NCBI RefSeq assembly: GCF_009832745.1
Contig: NZ_VRMJ01000041.1
Location: forward strand, 191,001-255,000
Reading direction: 5' to 3'
DNA from: Polaribacter septentrionalilitoris
GTDB lineage: Bacteria > Bacteroidota > Bacteroidia > Flavobacteriales > Flavobacteriaceae
Length of the DNA stretch: 64,000 nucleotides
In this document: in pieces, positions 17,768 through 27,732 of the stretch
Layout: every line of letters begins with the position of its first letter
Position numbering within the stretch: the first letter of the stretch is position 1
The notes under the pieces: model-generated
Told to the model about the DNA's origin: nothing
The model's input: the letters and a program-made list of their open reading frames with translations, nothing else
Databases searched by the model: none
Position numbers and translations under genes: made by a program

Positions 17768-18214
17768 TTAAGCCATTACTGCAGCTTTTTTAGACTTTCT
17801 ATACAAAAAGGAATTGAAAATATTTCTTTTTCCAAAATTGTTTATAGATTTTGCATTTATAAATTTTCCGAAAAGAATTTTATTCACTCCAAAATATTCA
17901 TATGTATTTCCATCAGAAAATGTTACTTCTAAGGTCATACTTTTGTGATGCCAATCTGCAACTTGAAACTCAGTAATTGTTTTTTTATAAGATTCTAAGT
18001 TTGCTTCTTTAGTCTCTGGAGCAATACTTACTAAAAAATGATAACCATCAATAATTTTAGTGCTTACAATTTCTGCTTCAGCTTTTTTGGTTTCATCTGT
18101 AAATTTATCTGGATGCCACTCTTTAACCAAGCCTCTATAAGTAGATTTTAATTCTTTTAGATTAATTGAACCTTCAACATTAAACAGCTTTTTGTATTCT
18201 TTTACTCGTTTCAT
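17768..18214 (-). CDS. J-domain plus KTSC domain protein
   Basis: 148 residues. Residues 1-65 form a DnaJ-like J domain with the HPD motif (WHPDKF, near residues 33-38) between two helices. Residues 85-145 form a KTSC-type domain (YEYFGVNKILFGKFINAKS). J domains stimulate Hsp70 ATPase, so a DnaK partnership is plausible; dnaK itself lies 27 kb away. The C-terminal KTSC part is of unknown function. It is transcribed after the NlpC/P60 gene with an 80-base gap and ends at the shared bidirectional terminator. Confidence 0.78.
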   Translation of the reverse strand: MKRVKEYKKLFNVEGSINLKELKSTYRGLVKEWHPDKFTDETKKAEAEIVSTKIIDGYHFLVSIAPETKEANLESYKKTITEFQVADWHHKSMTLEVTFSDGNTYEYFGVNKILFGKFINAKSINNFGKRNIFNSFLYRKSKKAAVMA

Positions 18215-18237
18215 TTTGTATTATTTCAAATTGCGGG

Positions 18238-18245
18238 CAAAAGTA
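18238..18245 (-). promoter_or_regulatory. Candidate -7 element for the J-KTSC gene
   Basis: TACTTTTG on the minus strand fits TAnnTTTG, 23 bases upstream of the ATG. No matching -33 element was found, so this is tentative. Confidence 0.35.
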
Positions 18246-18294
18246 TTGTAATTAAATGGATAATGAATTGAATTTAAGCTAAATAATTATAGTA

Positions 18295-19473
18295 TTATTT
18301 CTTCTTTAAATCAATAATCATTTTATCTTTAAAACCTAAATAACGTCTGCTTCCTAAGTATCTATTTTTATTGAATTCATCATAGTGAGGTTGTTTTTCA
18401 TTCACAGAAGAAATATGTACATTTCCAGAAGCGTGAATAAATTCTTTTTTGTCATTTCCTAACCAAATAGCAACATGAGTTACTCTTTGTTTTTTATCTG
18501 GAGTCGCTTTTTTTCCAAAGAAGAGCAAGTCTCCTTTTTGCAAATCAGAAAAATTTAAATTTTTATCAATAATTTTTCCTGCATGTATTTGTTGTGAGGC
18601 ATCTCTAGGAATGATAAATCCGTTCATTAAGTATACCATTTTTGTAAAACCACTGCAATCCATTCCTTTGGCAGAAGTTCCTCCCCATAAATATGGAAAT
18701 CCACTCATTTTTTTTGCAATTAATTCTATATTTTCTTGTGATGGAATAAGGTTTTGCAACCAAGAATGATATAATACCGCTTCATTTTTTTTGATGAAAC
18801 CTGTTCTGTTATCAGGATATGCTACTTCAAAATATTCATTACTTTCTTTAATAAACTTTAATTTTCCTCCAAGTGTAATATCAGAAATAATTTCTGAATC
18901 TTCGTTTTTATCTTTATAGACGTAACCAAAATTTTTATTAAAAATCACCTTTTCAGTTGAGTTCCATGCATCAAATTCGCCTTTATTCATCTTAGTAATT
19001 CCTCCTTTATCAACCCAGGAAATATAATTATCAGGAGTTTGTATTCTATAAAAATCTCCTTTTTTATCTAATACTTTTAAAGACATTCCTAATAAACCTT
19101 GTGTGCCTAATTCTGCAGAATGTTTGGGTTCAGAACGAATATTGATTACAGAATTTCTAGCGACAGCGTACATATTATTGCCAATAACTGTGTCTGGTAA
19201 AACTCTAACTTTACTGATAAAATTAATTTCAAAACTTTTTAAACTATCTAACAGTTTTTCATAGGCAGCTTTAGAGTTTGTCTCTCCAGTAAGTAAAATG
19301 TTATCATCATAACTATCAATTTTTATATCATAAATAATAACTCTTTTGTCGGGTGCAAACTCTTTTTTTATATTTTGATTTACACCCTCTAATCCAATCT
19401 CTATAATTGAACTGTTACTACAAGAAACAAGTAAAGAAAGTAAAAAAAACAAAGAATACTTTAACAATCTCAT
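18295..19473 (-). CDS. NlpC/P60 family cell-wall endopeptidase, lipoprotein, with SH3 domains
   Basis: 392 residues. The lipoprotein signal ends in LLVSC (about residue 18). After a variable N-terminal region come two bacterial SH3-like segments (about 100-160 and 175-230). A C-terminal NlpC/P60 domain has the catalytic Cys in DCSGF (about 270) and a catalytic His in THVAIWLG (about 335). It is predicted to cleave peptidoglycan stem peptides in the periplasm. It is divergent from kynU, sharing a 107-base intergenic region. Confidence 0.9.
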   Translation of the reverse strand: MRLLKYSLFFLLSLLVSCSNSSIIEIGLEGVNQNIKKEFAPDKRVIIYDIKIDSYDDNILLTGETNSKAAYEKLLDSLKSFEINFISKVRVLPDTVIGNNMYAVARNSVINIRSEPKHSAELGTQGLLGMSLKVLDKKGDFYRIQTPDNYISWVDKGGITKMNKGEFDAWNSTEKVIFNKNFGYVYKDKNEDSEIISDITLGGKLKFIKESNEYFEVAYPDNRTGFIKKNEAVLYHSWLQNLIPSQENIELIAKKMSGFPYLWGGTSAKGMDCSGFTKMVYLMNGFIIPRDASQQIHAGKIIDKNLNFSDLQKGDLLFFGKKATPDKKQRVTHVAIWLGNDKKEFIHASGNVHISSVNEKQPHYDEFNKNRYLGSRRYLGFKDKMIIDLKKK

Positions 19474-19531
19474 AAGTCGTTTTTTTAGTTTTAAAAAATA
19501 AAGATAGTAATTTTTGAACTCAAATAATTCA

Positions 19532-19562
19532 TTCTCAAAATCAATTGTTTTATCTTTGAGAA
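19532..19562. promoter_or_regulatory. Dyad and candidate -7 element upstream of kynU
   Basis: TTCTCAAA (19532-19539) and TTTGAGAA (19555-19562) are perfect 8-bp inverted repeats with a 15-base spacer. The right arm overlaps TATCTTTG (19551-19558), which fits the Bacteroidota -7 consensus 22 bases before the kynU ATG. This is a plausible operator/promoter for the kynurenine run. No clear -33 element is visible. Confidence 0.45.
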
Positions 19563-19580
19563 AATCATTTTTCTAAATTA

Positions 19581-20843
19581 ATGAAGTATCAAAATTCGTT
19601 GGCTTTTGCCAAACAATTAGATAAGGAGGATAAACTTTCTTCTTTACGAAATCGATTTCTTATTCCAAAAGATAAAAATGGAGATGACTGGTTGTATTTT
19701 ACGGGAAATTCTTTGGGTTTACAGCCAAAATCAACCAAAGACTATATCAGTCAAGAATTAGAAGATTGGGCAAATTTAGGTGTAGAAGGGCATTTCGAAG
19801 CAAAACATCCTTGGATAAACTACCATGAGTATTTAACTGATAAAATGGCAAAAATTGTTGGAGCAAAACCCCCTGAGGTTGTGATAATGAACACATTGAC
19901 AACCAATTTGCATTTGTTGATGGTTTCATTTTATCAGCCAACAAAAACAAAGTATAAAATTGTTATTGAGAGTGATGCATTTCCATCAGATAGATATGCT
20001 GTAGAATCTCAATTAAAATTTCATGGATTTGATGCAGATGAAGGTGTAATTCTTTGGAAACCAAGGGTGGGTGAAGAGTTATTAAGGATAGAAGATTTAG
20101 AAGAAATTCTTACCAATCAAGGTGATGAAATTGCAATGCTGTTAATTGGAGGCTTAAATTATTATACAGGTCAGTTTTTAGATTTGAAGAGAATTGCTGA
20201 AATTGGTCATGCTAAAGGTTGTGTAGTTGGAATTGATTTAGCGCATGGAGCAGGAAACGTTCAGCCCAATTTGCACGATTCTGGGGTTGATTTTGCAGCA
20301 TGGTGTACCTACAAGTATTTAAATTCGGGTCCAGGTAGTATTGCAGGGTTATTTGTTCATGAAAAGCATGCATACAAAAAAGACTTACCACGTTTTGCAG
20401 GTTGGTGGAATCATAACAAAGAAACACGTTTTAATATGCGTCAACCTTTTGATGTGTTACCGGGAGCTGAAGGTTGGCAATTGAGTAATCCTCCAGTTTT
20501 AGCGATGGCACCTATTTTGGCTTCGTTAGATTTGTTTGAAGAAGTTGGTATGGATGCTTTAAGAGAAAAATCGGAAAAATTAACAGGTTATTTTGAGTTT
20601 TTAATTAATGAAATTGGCTCTGATGATATTAAAATTATTACTCCAAAAAAACCAAAAGAAAGAGGTTGCCAATTGTCTATTCAAGTAAAAAATGCCGACA
20701 AAAGTTTACATAAAAAATTAATGGAAAATCATGTGATTACAGATTGGAGAGAGCCAGATGTTATACGCTGTGCACCTGTGCCAATGTATAATTCTTTTGA
20801 AGATGTTTATCAAATGGTTGAAATTTTAAAGAAATATTTATGA
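19581..20843 (+). CDS. kynU: Kynureninase
   Basis: 420 residues, standard length. It is a PLP fold-type I enzyme: YFTGNSLGLQPKS near residue 35, Asp in GIDLAHGAGN, PLP-binding K245 in WCTYKYLNSGPG, and RFAGWWNH and NPPVLAMAP later. It hydrolyses kynurenine or 3-hydroxykynurenine to anthranilate or 3-hydroxyanthranilate plus alanine. With kmo two genes downstream, the 3-hydroxy substrate is likely. Its end overlaps the S41 peptidase start by four bases (ATGA). It is the first gene of the co-directional kynurenine run. Confidence 0.97.
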   Translation: MKYQNSLAFAKQLDKEDKLSSLRNRFLIPKDKNGDDWLYFTGNSLGLQPKSTKDYISQELEDWANLGVEGHFEAKHPWINYHEYLTDKMAKIVGAKPPEVVIMNTLTTNLHLLMVSFYQPTKTKYKIVIESDAFPSDRYAVESQLKFHGFDADEGVILWKPRVGEELLRIEDLEEILTNQGDEIAMLLIGGLNYYTGQFLDLKRIAEIGHAKGCVVGIDLAHGAGNVQPNLHDSGVDFAAWCTYKYLNSGPGSIAGLFVHEKHAYKKDLPRFAGWWNHNKETRFNMRQPFDVLPGAEGWQLSNPPVLAMAPILASLDLFEEVGMDALREKSEKLTGYFEFLINEIGSDDIKIITPKKPKERGCQLSIQVKNADKSLHKKLMENHVITDWREPDVIRCAPVPMYNSFEDVYQMVEILKKYL

Positions 20844-22051
20844 GTAAAAAATTAATGGGTTTTCTTTTTGTGATGCAAGTATTTTTTGTGCAAGCGCAAA
20901 GTAAATACCAGCAAGATTTTAATTTTTTCTGGGAAACCATCAACATAGAATATGCCTATTTTGATGCCAAACAAACCAACTGGAAAAATGTAAAAGAAGT
21001 TTACAAGAAAAAATTAGCCTCTATAAAAGAAGATTGGGAATTTACCTATTTAATAGAGTTGATGAAACATGAACTTTATGATCCACATTTTACGTTAAAT
21101 AGAAATTTAGCTTTTTCTTTTCGGTTAATTCCTAATGATTTAGATGCGCATATTACTGTAAAAAATAATAAATATTATATTGATGATATAAGACAAGATT
21201 ATAAAATTACAGAATCAATATTAAAAATTGGTGATGAAATTTTAAAGGTAAATGGAGAGGATTTAGAAGTTATTTTGAAAAGAAATTATCCAGAATCCAT
21301 TAAAAATCCAAATGATGAAGTAAAAGAATATTTTGCCAATTTAATTTTTACAGGAAGACATAATGAGCCTAGAAATATTACTGTGCGTCAAAATGGAAAC
21401 ATAAAAACAGTAGCTTTAGAAAAAGCAACGGCTATTGTAAAAAGTAATAAATTACTAGAGTTTACAACTTTAAAAAATAATATTGGTTATATAAAAATCA
21501 ATAATTCTTTAGGCAATAATAATGTAATTAAACAATTTCCAAAAGCTGTAGACCAATTGCAAAATACAAAAGCAATTATTATCGATTTAAGAAATACACA
21601 TAGTGGAGGTAATACAGATGTAGCAAAGGCAATTATGGGGAAATTCATTCAGAAAGAAATTCCCTATCAAATTCATGAAAGAGTTGGTTTAGAAAGAGAG
21701 TTTGGTATTAAAAGAAAATATATTGAAATTCTATCGCCCTTAAAAAAACCTTATTTAAAACCTGTGTATGTTTTAGTAAGTAGATGGACAGGAAGTGTGG
21801 GTGAAGCAATAGGACAAGGATTTTCTAATATTTCCACAGCTACAGTTGTTGGTACAAAAATGGCGCAACTTTTAGGAGCAATTAATTGTAGAACATTACA
21901 AAACTCTAAGTTGAGATATTGTTATCCTTTTGAGAAGCTTTATAGCACAAGTGAAATTCCAAGAGAGGATTTTAAACCTCAAATTCAGACGAAAAATTAC
22001 AAGGAAACCTATTTAAAAGTGATGCAAATAATTCATGGACAAAAAAGATAA
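20840..22051 (+). CDS. S41 family (C-terminal processing/tricorn-like) peptidase, secreted
   Basis: 403 residues with an N-terminal signal peptide ending in VQAQ (about residue 20). After a helical N-terminal region and a degenerate PDZ-like segment (about 100-140), the S41 catalytic core shows IIDLRNTHSGG and the nucleophile S319 in RWTGSVGEA. It is probably a periplasmic serine protease. It overlaps kynU by four bases and kmo by 17, so it is translated from the same mRNA as two cytosolic kynurenine enzymes. Its link to that pathway is inferred only from context. Confidence 0.85.
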   Translation: MSKKLMGFLFVMQVFFVQAQSKYQQDFNFFWETINIEYAYFDAKQTNWKNVKEVYKKKLASIKEDWEFTYLIELMKHELYDPHFTLNRNLAFSFRLIPNDLDAHITVKNNKYYIDDIRQDYKITESILKIGDEILKVNGEDLEVILKRNYPESIKNPNDEVKEYFANLIFTGRHNEPRNITVRQNGNIKTVALEKATAIVKSNKLLEFTTLKNNIGYIKINNSLGNNNVIKQFPKAVDQLQNTKAIIIDLRNTHSGGNTDVAKAIMGKFIQKEIPYQIHERVGLEREFGIKRKYIEILSPLKKPYLKPVYVLVSRWTGSVGEAIGQGFSNISTATVVGTKMAQLLGAINCRTLQNSKLRYCYPFEKLYSTSEIPREDFKPQIQTKNYKETYLKVMQIIHGQKR

Positions 22052-23459
22052 AATACTAATTATAGGAGCGGGTTTATGTGGAAGTTTACTGGCTTTAAGA
22101 TTGGCACAAAGAGGCTACAAAGTTGAAGTTTATGAAAGCAGACCCGATTTAAGAAAAGTAGATATTTCTGCAGGTAGATCTATCAATTTAGCACTTTCAG
22201 ACAGAGGTTTAAAAGCCTTGCGTTTGTGTGGAATGGAAGAAAAAGCTAGAGAAATTTGTATACCTATGTATGGCAGATTAATGCATGACAAAGATGGCAA
22301 TACATTTGCTTCTAATTATTCTGGTAGAGAAGGTGAGTTTATCAATTCCATTTCTAGGGGAGATTTGAATGCCATTTTATTAGACGAAGCAGAAAAACAT
22401 GAAAATGTAAACATTCATTTTAATAAAAAATGTAAACGTGTTGATATAGAAAATACCATAGCTCATTTTAAAGATTACAAAACCAAAGAAGAATTTTCTG
22501 TGGATGCAACTGTTATTTTTGGTGCAGATGGTGCAGGTTCCTCTTTACGAAAAAGCTATATCTCTGAGCGTAAATTTTTATTTAGTTACTCTCAGAATTA
22601 TTTAAATCATGGGTATAAAGAACTAGAAATTCCTGCTGATACAAATGGAAATCACCAAATAAGTAAAGGGCATTTGCACATTTGGCCTCGAGGCGATTTT
22701 ATGTTGATAGCACTTCCAAACATGGATGGTAGTTTTACAGTAACTCTATTTTTAAGTTATGATGAAGGTGGATATAATTTCAATAATTTAACTTCCGAAG
22801 AAAAAATCACTCAATTTTTTGAGCAAGAATTCCCAGATGCTTTGGCTTTAATTCCGAATATAAAGGAAGAGTTTACAAACAATCCAACAGGACCTTTAGG
22901 AACCGTAAAATGCAGTCCTTGGAGCTATCAAAATAAAACCTTGTTAATGGGAGATGCAGCACACGCAATTGTACCTTTTTACGGACAAGGTATGAACGCT
23001 TCTTTTGAAGATGTTTTTGTTTTTGATGAAGTTCTTTGTCATTTCGAGCGCAGTCGAGAAATCTTTAATTGGGAATCCGTTTTTAAAGCCTATCAAAAAG
23101 CACGTAAAAAAGATACAGATGCTATTGCAGATTTAGCGATTGACAATTTCTATGAAATGAAAGACCATGTTGCAAATCCGTTGTTTAAAGAAAAACGAAA
23201 AATAGAAATGGACTTGGAAAAAAACTTTCCAACTCAATATTCCTCTAAATACTCTTTGGTAACTTTTAATGAAAATATGGGGTACAATGAAGCTATGAAT
23301 CGAGGTAGAGCACAAGATAAAGCACTATTAAATTTAATTGCAGATGATGAAGTTCATACACATTTAAACATGTCAAAAGACGAACTAAAGGTTATTTTAG
23401 AAAAGGTAAAAGTAGAAACAGAAGAAATTTTAAGAGAAGATAAAATTGCGGGATTATAA
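22035..23459 (+). CDS. kmo: Kynurenine 3-monooxygenase
   Basis: 474 residues. The FAD GxGxxG site is G11-A-G-L-C-G16. The KMO-typical RSINLALSDRG is near residue 55, and the second FAD motif is in LLMGDAAHAIVPFYGQGMNA near residues 305-325. It hydroxylates L-kynurenine to 3-hydroxykynurenine with NADPH and O2. The segment C335-H-F-E-R-S-R-E-I, just after the FAD motif, is encoded by a known type of flavobacterial palindromic repeat (see repeat feature). It sits where a variable surface loop would be expected, so function is probably kept. Confidence 0.96.
   Translation: MDKKDKILIIGAGLCGSLLALRLAQRGYKVEVYESRPDLRKVDISAGRSINLALSDRGLKALRLCGMEEKAREICIPMYGRLMHDKDGNTFASNYSGREGEFINSISRGDLNAILLDEAEKHENVNIHFNKKCKRVDIENTIAHFKDYKTKEEFSVDATVIFGADGAGSSLRKSYISERKFLFSYSQNYLNHGYKELEIPADTNGNHQISKGHLHIWPRGDFMLIALPNMDGSFTVTLFLSYDEGGYNFNNLTSEEKITQFFEQEFPDALALIPNIKEEFTNNPTGPLGTVKCSPWSYQNKTLLMGDAAHAIVPFYGQGMNASFEDVFVFDEVLCHFERSREIFNWESVFKAYQKARKKDTDAIADLAIDNFYEMKDHVANPLFKEKRKIEMDLEKNFPTQYSSKYSLVTFNENMGYNEAMNRGRAQDKALLNLIADDEVHTHLNMSKDELKVILEKVKVETEEILREDKIAGL
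23037..23064. repeat. Palindromic repeat TGTCATTTCGAGCG... embedded in kmo
   Basis: The 28-base stretch starting TGTCATTTCGAGCGCAG and ending TCGAGAAATCT resembles the short palindromic repeat widespread between genes in Flavobacteriaceae. Here it is read in frame and encodes CHFERSREI inside Kmo. The first 11 bases are identical to the arm of the inverted repeat at 34341-34351. Confidence 0.65.
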
Positions 23460-23470
23460 TTTTTTTTAAA

Positions 23471-23550
23471 GCTAATCCTGCTTTTCGCACTCGCTTTTTT
23501 TGCTGAAAAAGCAAAAAAGAGCTCAAACAAATGCTGCAATCAGGGCTAAA
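23471..23550. repeat. Intergenic hairpin-containing repeat after kmo
   Basis: The 145-base kmo-DUF1697 gap holds GCTAATCCTGCTTTTCGCACTCGC, split by a hairpin made of TTTTTTGCT, loop GAAA and AGCAAAAAA, then GAGCTCAAACAAATGCTGC and CAGGGCT. The layout resembles dispersed flavobacterial intergenic repeats. It differs from the repeat at 8971 and 31695. The hairpin could also attenuate the transcript. Confidence 0.45.
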
Positions 23551-23604
23551 CTCGTTTATAAAAACATTGAATAAGAATTAAGATACAGCAAGTTTATAAC
23601 ATTA

Positions 23605-24126
23605 ATGAAAACATACATCATTTTACTTCGCGGAATTAACGTATCAGGAAAAAACAAAATTCCGATGGCAGATTTGCGTGAATTGTTAAATGATTTACAA
23701 TTCAAAAATGTGCAAACATACATTCAAAGTGGTAATATTATTTTAGAATCAGCTTTAGACAAAACAGCCATTTGTAATCAAATTAAAAACGGAATACAAG
23801 ACAAATTTGGTTTCGATGTTCCAGTTTTAGCAAGAACCATTTCAGAATGGGAAAATGCGATTGAAAAGTATCCTTTTTCAACTGAAAACGAAAAAATAGT
23901 TGCATTTGCATTTTTGAATCAAGTTTCAAATGAAAAAACAATTGATATTAAAAATATAGGAGGAGACAAATACAAAATAATCGATGATATTGTTTATTTA
24001 TACTGTCCATCAGGTTTTGGAAAAACAAAGCTAACAAACAACATTATTGAGAAAAAATTAAATTTAATAGCAACAACAAGAAATTTAAGAACAACTATAA
24101 AATTACTAGAGATAGCAACAAAATAA
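23605..24126 (+). CDS. DUF1697 family protein
   Basis: 173 residues. The family start [19 protein letters not shown] is followed by [13 protein letters not shown] and a C-terminal [13 protein letters not shown], all diagnostic of DUF1697. The family has a known fold but no established function. It starts after the intergenic repeat and ends one base before the aminomuconate deaminase-like gene. Its place in a kynurenine run may be incidental. No signal peptide. Confidence 0.88.
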   Translation: MKTYIILLRGINVSGKNKIPMADLRELLNDLQFKNVQTYIQSGNIILESALDKTAICNQIKNGIQDKFGFDVPVLARTISEWENAIEKYPFSTENEKIVAFAFLNQVSNEKTIDIKNIGGDKYKIIDDIVYLYCPSGFGKTKLTNNIIEKKLNLIATTRNLRTTIKLLEIATK

Positions 24127-24127
24127 T

Positions 24128-24532
24128 ATGTCAGAAAAAAAAGTAACACCCAGAGGCGCTTATCCACATATAAAAGTTGTGGGCGATTTTATTTTTGTTT
24201 CAGGAACAAGTTCAAGAAGAGCAGACAACACTATTGCAGGTGTTGTTATTATTGATGAAATGGGAACAAAAAAATTAGATGCATACTTGCAAACAAAAGC
24301 AGTTTTAGAAAACATCGATAAAAACTTAAAAACTTTCGGCTCAAGTTTACAAGATGTGGTAGATGTTTCTTCTTTTTTAGTAAATATGAATGATTTTGCA
24401 GACTATAATAAAGCGTACGCAGAATTTTTTGAGAAAGAAACTGGCCCAACAAGAACCACTGTTGCTGTGCATCAATTACCACATCCAGATTTGGTGGTTG
24501 AAATTAAAGTTACTGCTTATAAGAAACAATAG
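24128..24532 (+). CDS. RidA family protein, probable 2-aminomuconate deaminase
   Basis: 134 residues of the RidA/YjgF fold. The motif [16 protein letters not shown], the central [13 protein letters not shown] and the C-terminal [13 protein letters not shown] are close to the 2-aminomuconate deaminase (AmnD/NbaF) branch rather than to housekeeping RidA. It would convert 2-aminomuconate to 4-oxalocrotonate plus ammonia, the step after the aldehyde dehydrogenase encoded 5 kb downstream. Context in the kynurenine run supports this. A generic enamine deaminase role cannot be excluded. Confidence 0.82.
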   Translation: MSEKKVTPRGAYPHIKVVGDFIFVSGTSSRRADNTIAGVVIIDEMGTKKLDAYLQTKAVLENIDKNLKTFGSSLQDVVDVSSFLVNMNDFADYNKAYAEFFEKETGPTRTTVAVHQLPHPDLVVEIKVTAYKKQ

Positions 24533-24584
24533 ATGAATAAAGTTGCTTAAAGAAATATTTCTATTAATTATTAAATACCAACCA

Positions 24585-27500
24585 ATGAAAATACTCAAAC
24601 TACTTCTTATTTGTATTTTTTTTATACCATTATCAAGTAATGCGCAAAAAAGAAAAAAGAAAAGAAAAGAACCTGCTATAAAAATTACAGATTCATTATT
24701 TCACGGATTAAAATGGAGAAATATAGGCCCTTTTCGAGGAGGAAGAAGCGTAACTTCTACAGGTGTTATTGGGCAACCTCACACCTATTATATGGGTTCC
24801 ACAGGAGGTGGAGTTTTTAAAACTACAGATGATGGTATTTCATGGAAAAATATTTCAGATGGATTTTTTAAAACAGGTTCTGTGGGTTCAATTGCAGTTT
24901 CTGAAAGTGATGTTAATATTGTTGTAGTTGGAATGGGTGAACATGCTGCTCGTGGAGTAATGACTTCTATGGGAGATGGAGTATACAAATCTATGGATGT
25001 AGGAAATACTTGGGAGCATTTAGGTTTAGAAAAAACACGTCATATTTCTGATGTGATTATTCATCCTACAAATCCAGATGTAATTTATGTAGCTGCACAA
25101 GGAGCACAATATGCTTCCTCTGAAGAAAGAGGAATTTATAAAACTACAGATGGAGGAAAAAATTGGGAGAAAGTATTATATGTAAATGAATTTACAGGAG
25201 CTTCTTCTTTAACTATGGATATGAATAATCCTAGAATTTTATACACTTCTATGTGGCAACATAAACGTTATCCTTGGTATATGGAATCTGGAGGAGAACA
25301 TTCAGGATTGTATAAATCTATTGATGGTGGAGATACTTGGCAAAAAATGAAATCAGGATTACCTAAGGCATTTGGTAAATCAGGAATTTCTGTGTCACGA
25401 GCAAATTCTAAAAGAGTATTTGCTGTTATTGAAGCAGAAGGAAAAAAAGGAGGAGTTTATAGGTCAGACGATGCAGGTAAAAAGTGGATTCAAGTAAATA
25501 GCAATCGAGTTAATATTGCTAGATCTTGGTATTACATGGAAATTTTTGCTGATCCTCAAAATGAAAATGTAGTGTATGTGTTAAATGCACCAGTTATGAA
25601 ATCTATTGATGGAGGAAAAAGCTTTACCAATATTCCTGTTCCTCATGGAGACAATCATCATCTTTGGATTAATCCTTATGATAATAAAAATATGATTAAT
25701 TCGAATGACGGTGGAGTAAACATTTCTTTTAATAGCGGAAAAAGTTGGAGTACGCAGCAGAATCAATTGACATCTCAATTTTATAGAGTAATCACTGATA
25801 ATTTAGTTCCTTATAATTTGTATGGTGGTCAACAAGATAATTCAGCAATTGCAATTGCAAGTAGAACTAATGATGCTGGAATTGATTGGAAAGATTGGTA
25901 TTCAGTTGCTGGTGGTGAAAGTGCATTTATTGCTTTTGATCCAAATAATCCAGAAATTGTTTATGGAGGAACTTATCAAGGAAATATAAGTAAGTGGACA
26001 AAATCTTCAAGAACACAAAAATCAATTAAAGAATATCCAGAATTAGGCTTAAGTATTGCTCCAAAAGATGCTAAATATCGTTACAATTGGAATGCACCAA
26101 TTATTACATCACCTCATAATAGAAAAACAATTTATCACGCAGGAAATGTAGTTTTTAAAACCACTGATGAAGGAATAAATTGGACAAAAATTAGTGCTGA
26201 TTTAACAAGAAATGAAAAAGACAAACATGGTGCAGGAGGTGGACCTTACACAAATGAAGCTGCAGGAGGTGAAAATTACAATACGCTAACTGCTTTAGTA
26301 GAATCGCAACATCAAGAAGGAGTTTTGTATGCAGGGAGTGATGATGGTTTGGTACATATTACAAAAAATGGAGGTGCAACTTGGGAAAACATCACACCAA
26401 AAGAAATACAAGGTGGAATTATAAATAGTATTGATGTTTCCGAACACGATCCTGCAACAGCTTATATTGTTGTGATGCGATACAAATCTATGGATTTGAA
26501 TTCTTATATCTTTAAAACTAATAATTATGGACAATCTTGGACAAAAATTGTAAAGGGTTTAAACGATCCAAATGGTTTTGTAAGAGTAGTTAGAGCTGAT
26601 AAAAAACGCAAAGGTTTGTTGTATGCAGGAACTGAAACAGGATTATATGTTTCTAATGATGATGGCGCTTTTTGGCAAAGGCTCAATCTAAATTTTCCAA
26701 TAGTTGCCATTAATGATTTAATTATTCAGGATAACGATTTGGTGGCAGCTACTTCAGGTCGTGGATTTTGGATTTTAGATGATTTAGCAGTCTTACAAAA
26801 TATGGTTAATAATAACAAGGATGTTGAAATTTATAAACCAAAAAACACCTATAGAATAATTGGAGGACAATCTAAAGCAGTGGGTCAAGGTCAAAACCCA
26901 AAAAGTGGAGTCACGTTTGATTATTATTTGGGTAAAGATGCTGATACTTTACAATTAAAATTAGAGGTTTTAGAAGGTTCAAAAGTGATAAGAACTTACA
27001 CCAATAAAAAGCCAAAAGGATTTAAATCTTGGCCTGGGGGACCCTCAAAACCTCAGGTTTTACCTTCAAAGAAAGGATACAATAGATTTACTTGGGATTT
27101 TCAAAGAGAGGCGATTCCATCAGTGAATGAAGTATTTGTTTTTGGAGGTCATGCAGGTTCAACTGTTGCTCCAGGGAAGTACACATTACGTCTGACTTTA
27201 AACCAAGAAACTGCAGAAACTGAAGTGACTATTTTGCCAAATCCTGCAATTAAATCAAATACTAAAGATTTTGCTGAACAACAAGAAATGTTAGTGAGTA
27301 TTGATGCTATTTTAAAAGACATGCACAGTTCTGTAAATGAAATGCGATCTGCAAAAAAACAATTGAATCACTATGCAAAACTTTTAAAAGATAAAGACGA
27401 TAACAAAGCACTTCTTGAAAAAGGAAAAGCTTTATTAAAAAGAATTAATAGCTGGGAAGAAAACTTGATTCAAGCAAAACAAAAAACATTTCAAGATGTC

Positions 27501-27728
27501 ATCAATTTTAATAATAAATTGAATGCACAGTTAATTCAATTGAAAAGTTATATAGATGAAGCAAATCCTAAAGTTACATCAGGCGCAAAAGAACGCTATA
27601 AAGATTTACTTAAAGATTGGCAAGTCTATAAAACAGAGCGAGATGCAATTATTAAAACAGATATGAAAGCCTATAATGATTTATTTAAATCGTTGCATAT
27701 TCCTGCTTTGATATTGAAGAAAAATTAA
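24585..27728 (+). CDS. Secreted BNR/VPS10-type beta-propeller protein (glycosyl hydrolase-like)
   Basis: 1047 residues from the Met at 24585. An earlier in-frame TTG would put 14 extra residues before the signal peptide, which ends near SNAQ. The first 740 residues contain many Asp-box/BNR repeats ([38 protein letters not shown] and others) forming a sortilin-like propeller. The C-terminal 250 residues hold a beta-sandwich and a coiled-coil-rich tail. Such proteins are often labelled glycosyl hydrolase, but no catalytic site is established. It is followed four bases later by an M20 peptidase, so the two exported proteins probably act together. Confidence 0.85.
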   Translation: MKILKLLLICIFFIPLSSNAQKRKKKRKEPAIKITDSLFHGLKWRNIGPFRGGRSVTSTGVIGQPHTYYMGSTGGGVFKTTDDGISWKNISDGFFKTGSVGSIAVSESDVNIVVVGMGEHAARGVMTSMGDGVYKSMDVGNTWEHLGLEKTRHISDVIIHPTNPDVIYVAAQGAQYASSEERGIYKTTDGGKNWEKVLYVNEFTGASSLTMDMNNPRILYTSMWQHKRYPWYMESGGEHSGLYKSIDGGDTWQKMKSGLPKAFGKSGISVSRANSKRVFAVIEAEGKKGGVYRSDDAGKKWIQVNSNRVNIARSWYYMEIFADPQNENVVYVLNAPVMKSIDGGKSFTNIPVPHGDNHHLWINPYDNKNMINSNDGGVNISFNSGKSWSTQQNQLTSQFYRVITDNLVPYNLYGGQQDNSAIAIASRTNDAGIDWKDWYSVAGGESAFIAFDPNNPEIVYGGTYQGNISKWTKSSRTQKSIKEYPELGLSIAPKDAKYRYNWNAPIITSPHNRKTIYHAGNVVFKTTDEGINWTKISADLTRNEKDKHGAGGGPYTNEAAGGENYNTLTALVESQHQEGVLYAGSDDGLVHITKNGGATWENITPKEIQGGIINSIDVSEHDPATAYIVVMRYKSMDLNSYIFKTNNYGQSWTKIVKGLNDPNGFVRVVRADKKRKGLLYAGTETGLYVSNDDGAFWQRLNLNFPIVAINDLIIQDNDLVAATSGRGFWILDDLAVLQNMVNNNKDVEIYKPKNTYRIIGGQSKAVGQGQNPKSGVTFDYYLGKDADTLQLKLEVLEGSKVIRTYTNKKPKGFKSWPGGPSKPQVLPSKKGYNRFTWDFQREAIPSVNEVFVFGGHAGSTVAPGKYTLRLTLNQETAETEVTILPNPAIKSNTKDFAEQQEMLVSIDAILKDMHSSVNEMRSAKKQLNHYAKLLKDKDDNKALLEKGKALLKRINSWEENLIQAKQKTFQDVINFNNKLNAQLIQLKSYIDEANPKVTSGAKERYKDLLKDWQVYKTERDAIIKTDMKAYNDLFKSLHIPALILKKN

Positions 27729-27732
27729 AATC

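Noticed and set aside
24585-26800. Repeated GxxW segments in the BNR protein as possible DNA repeats
   Set aside because: They are Asp-box protein repeats with diverged nucleotide sequence, not a DNA repeat array.
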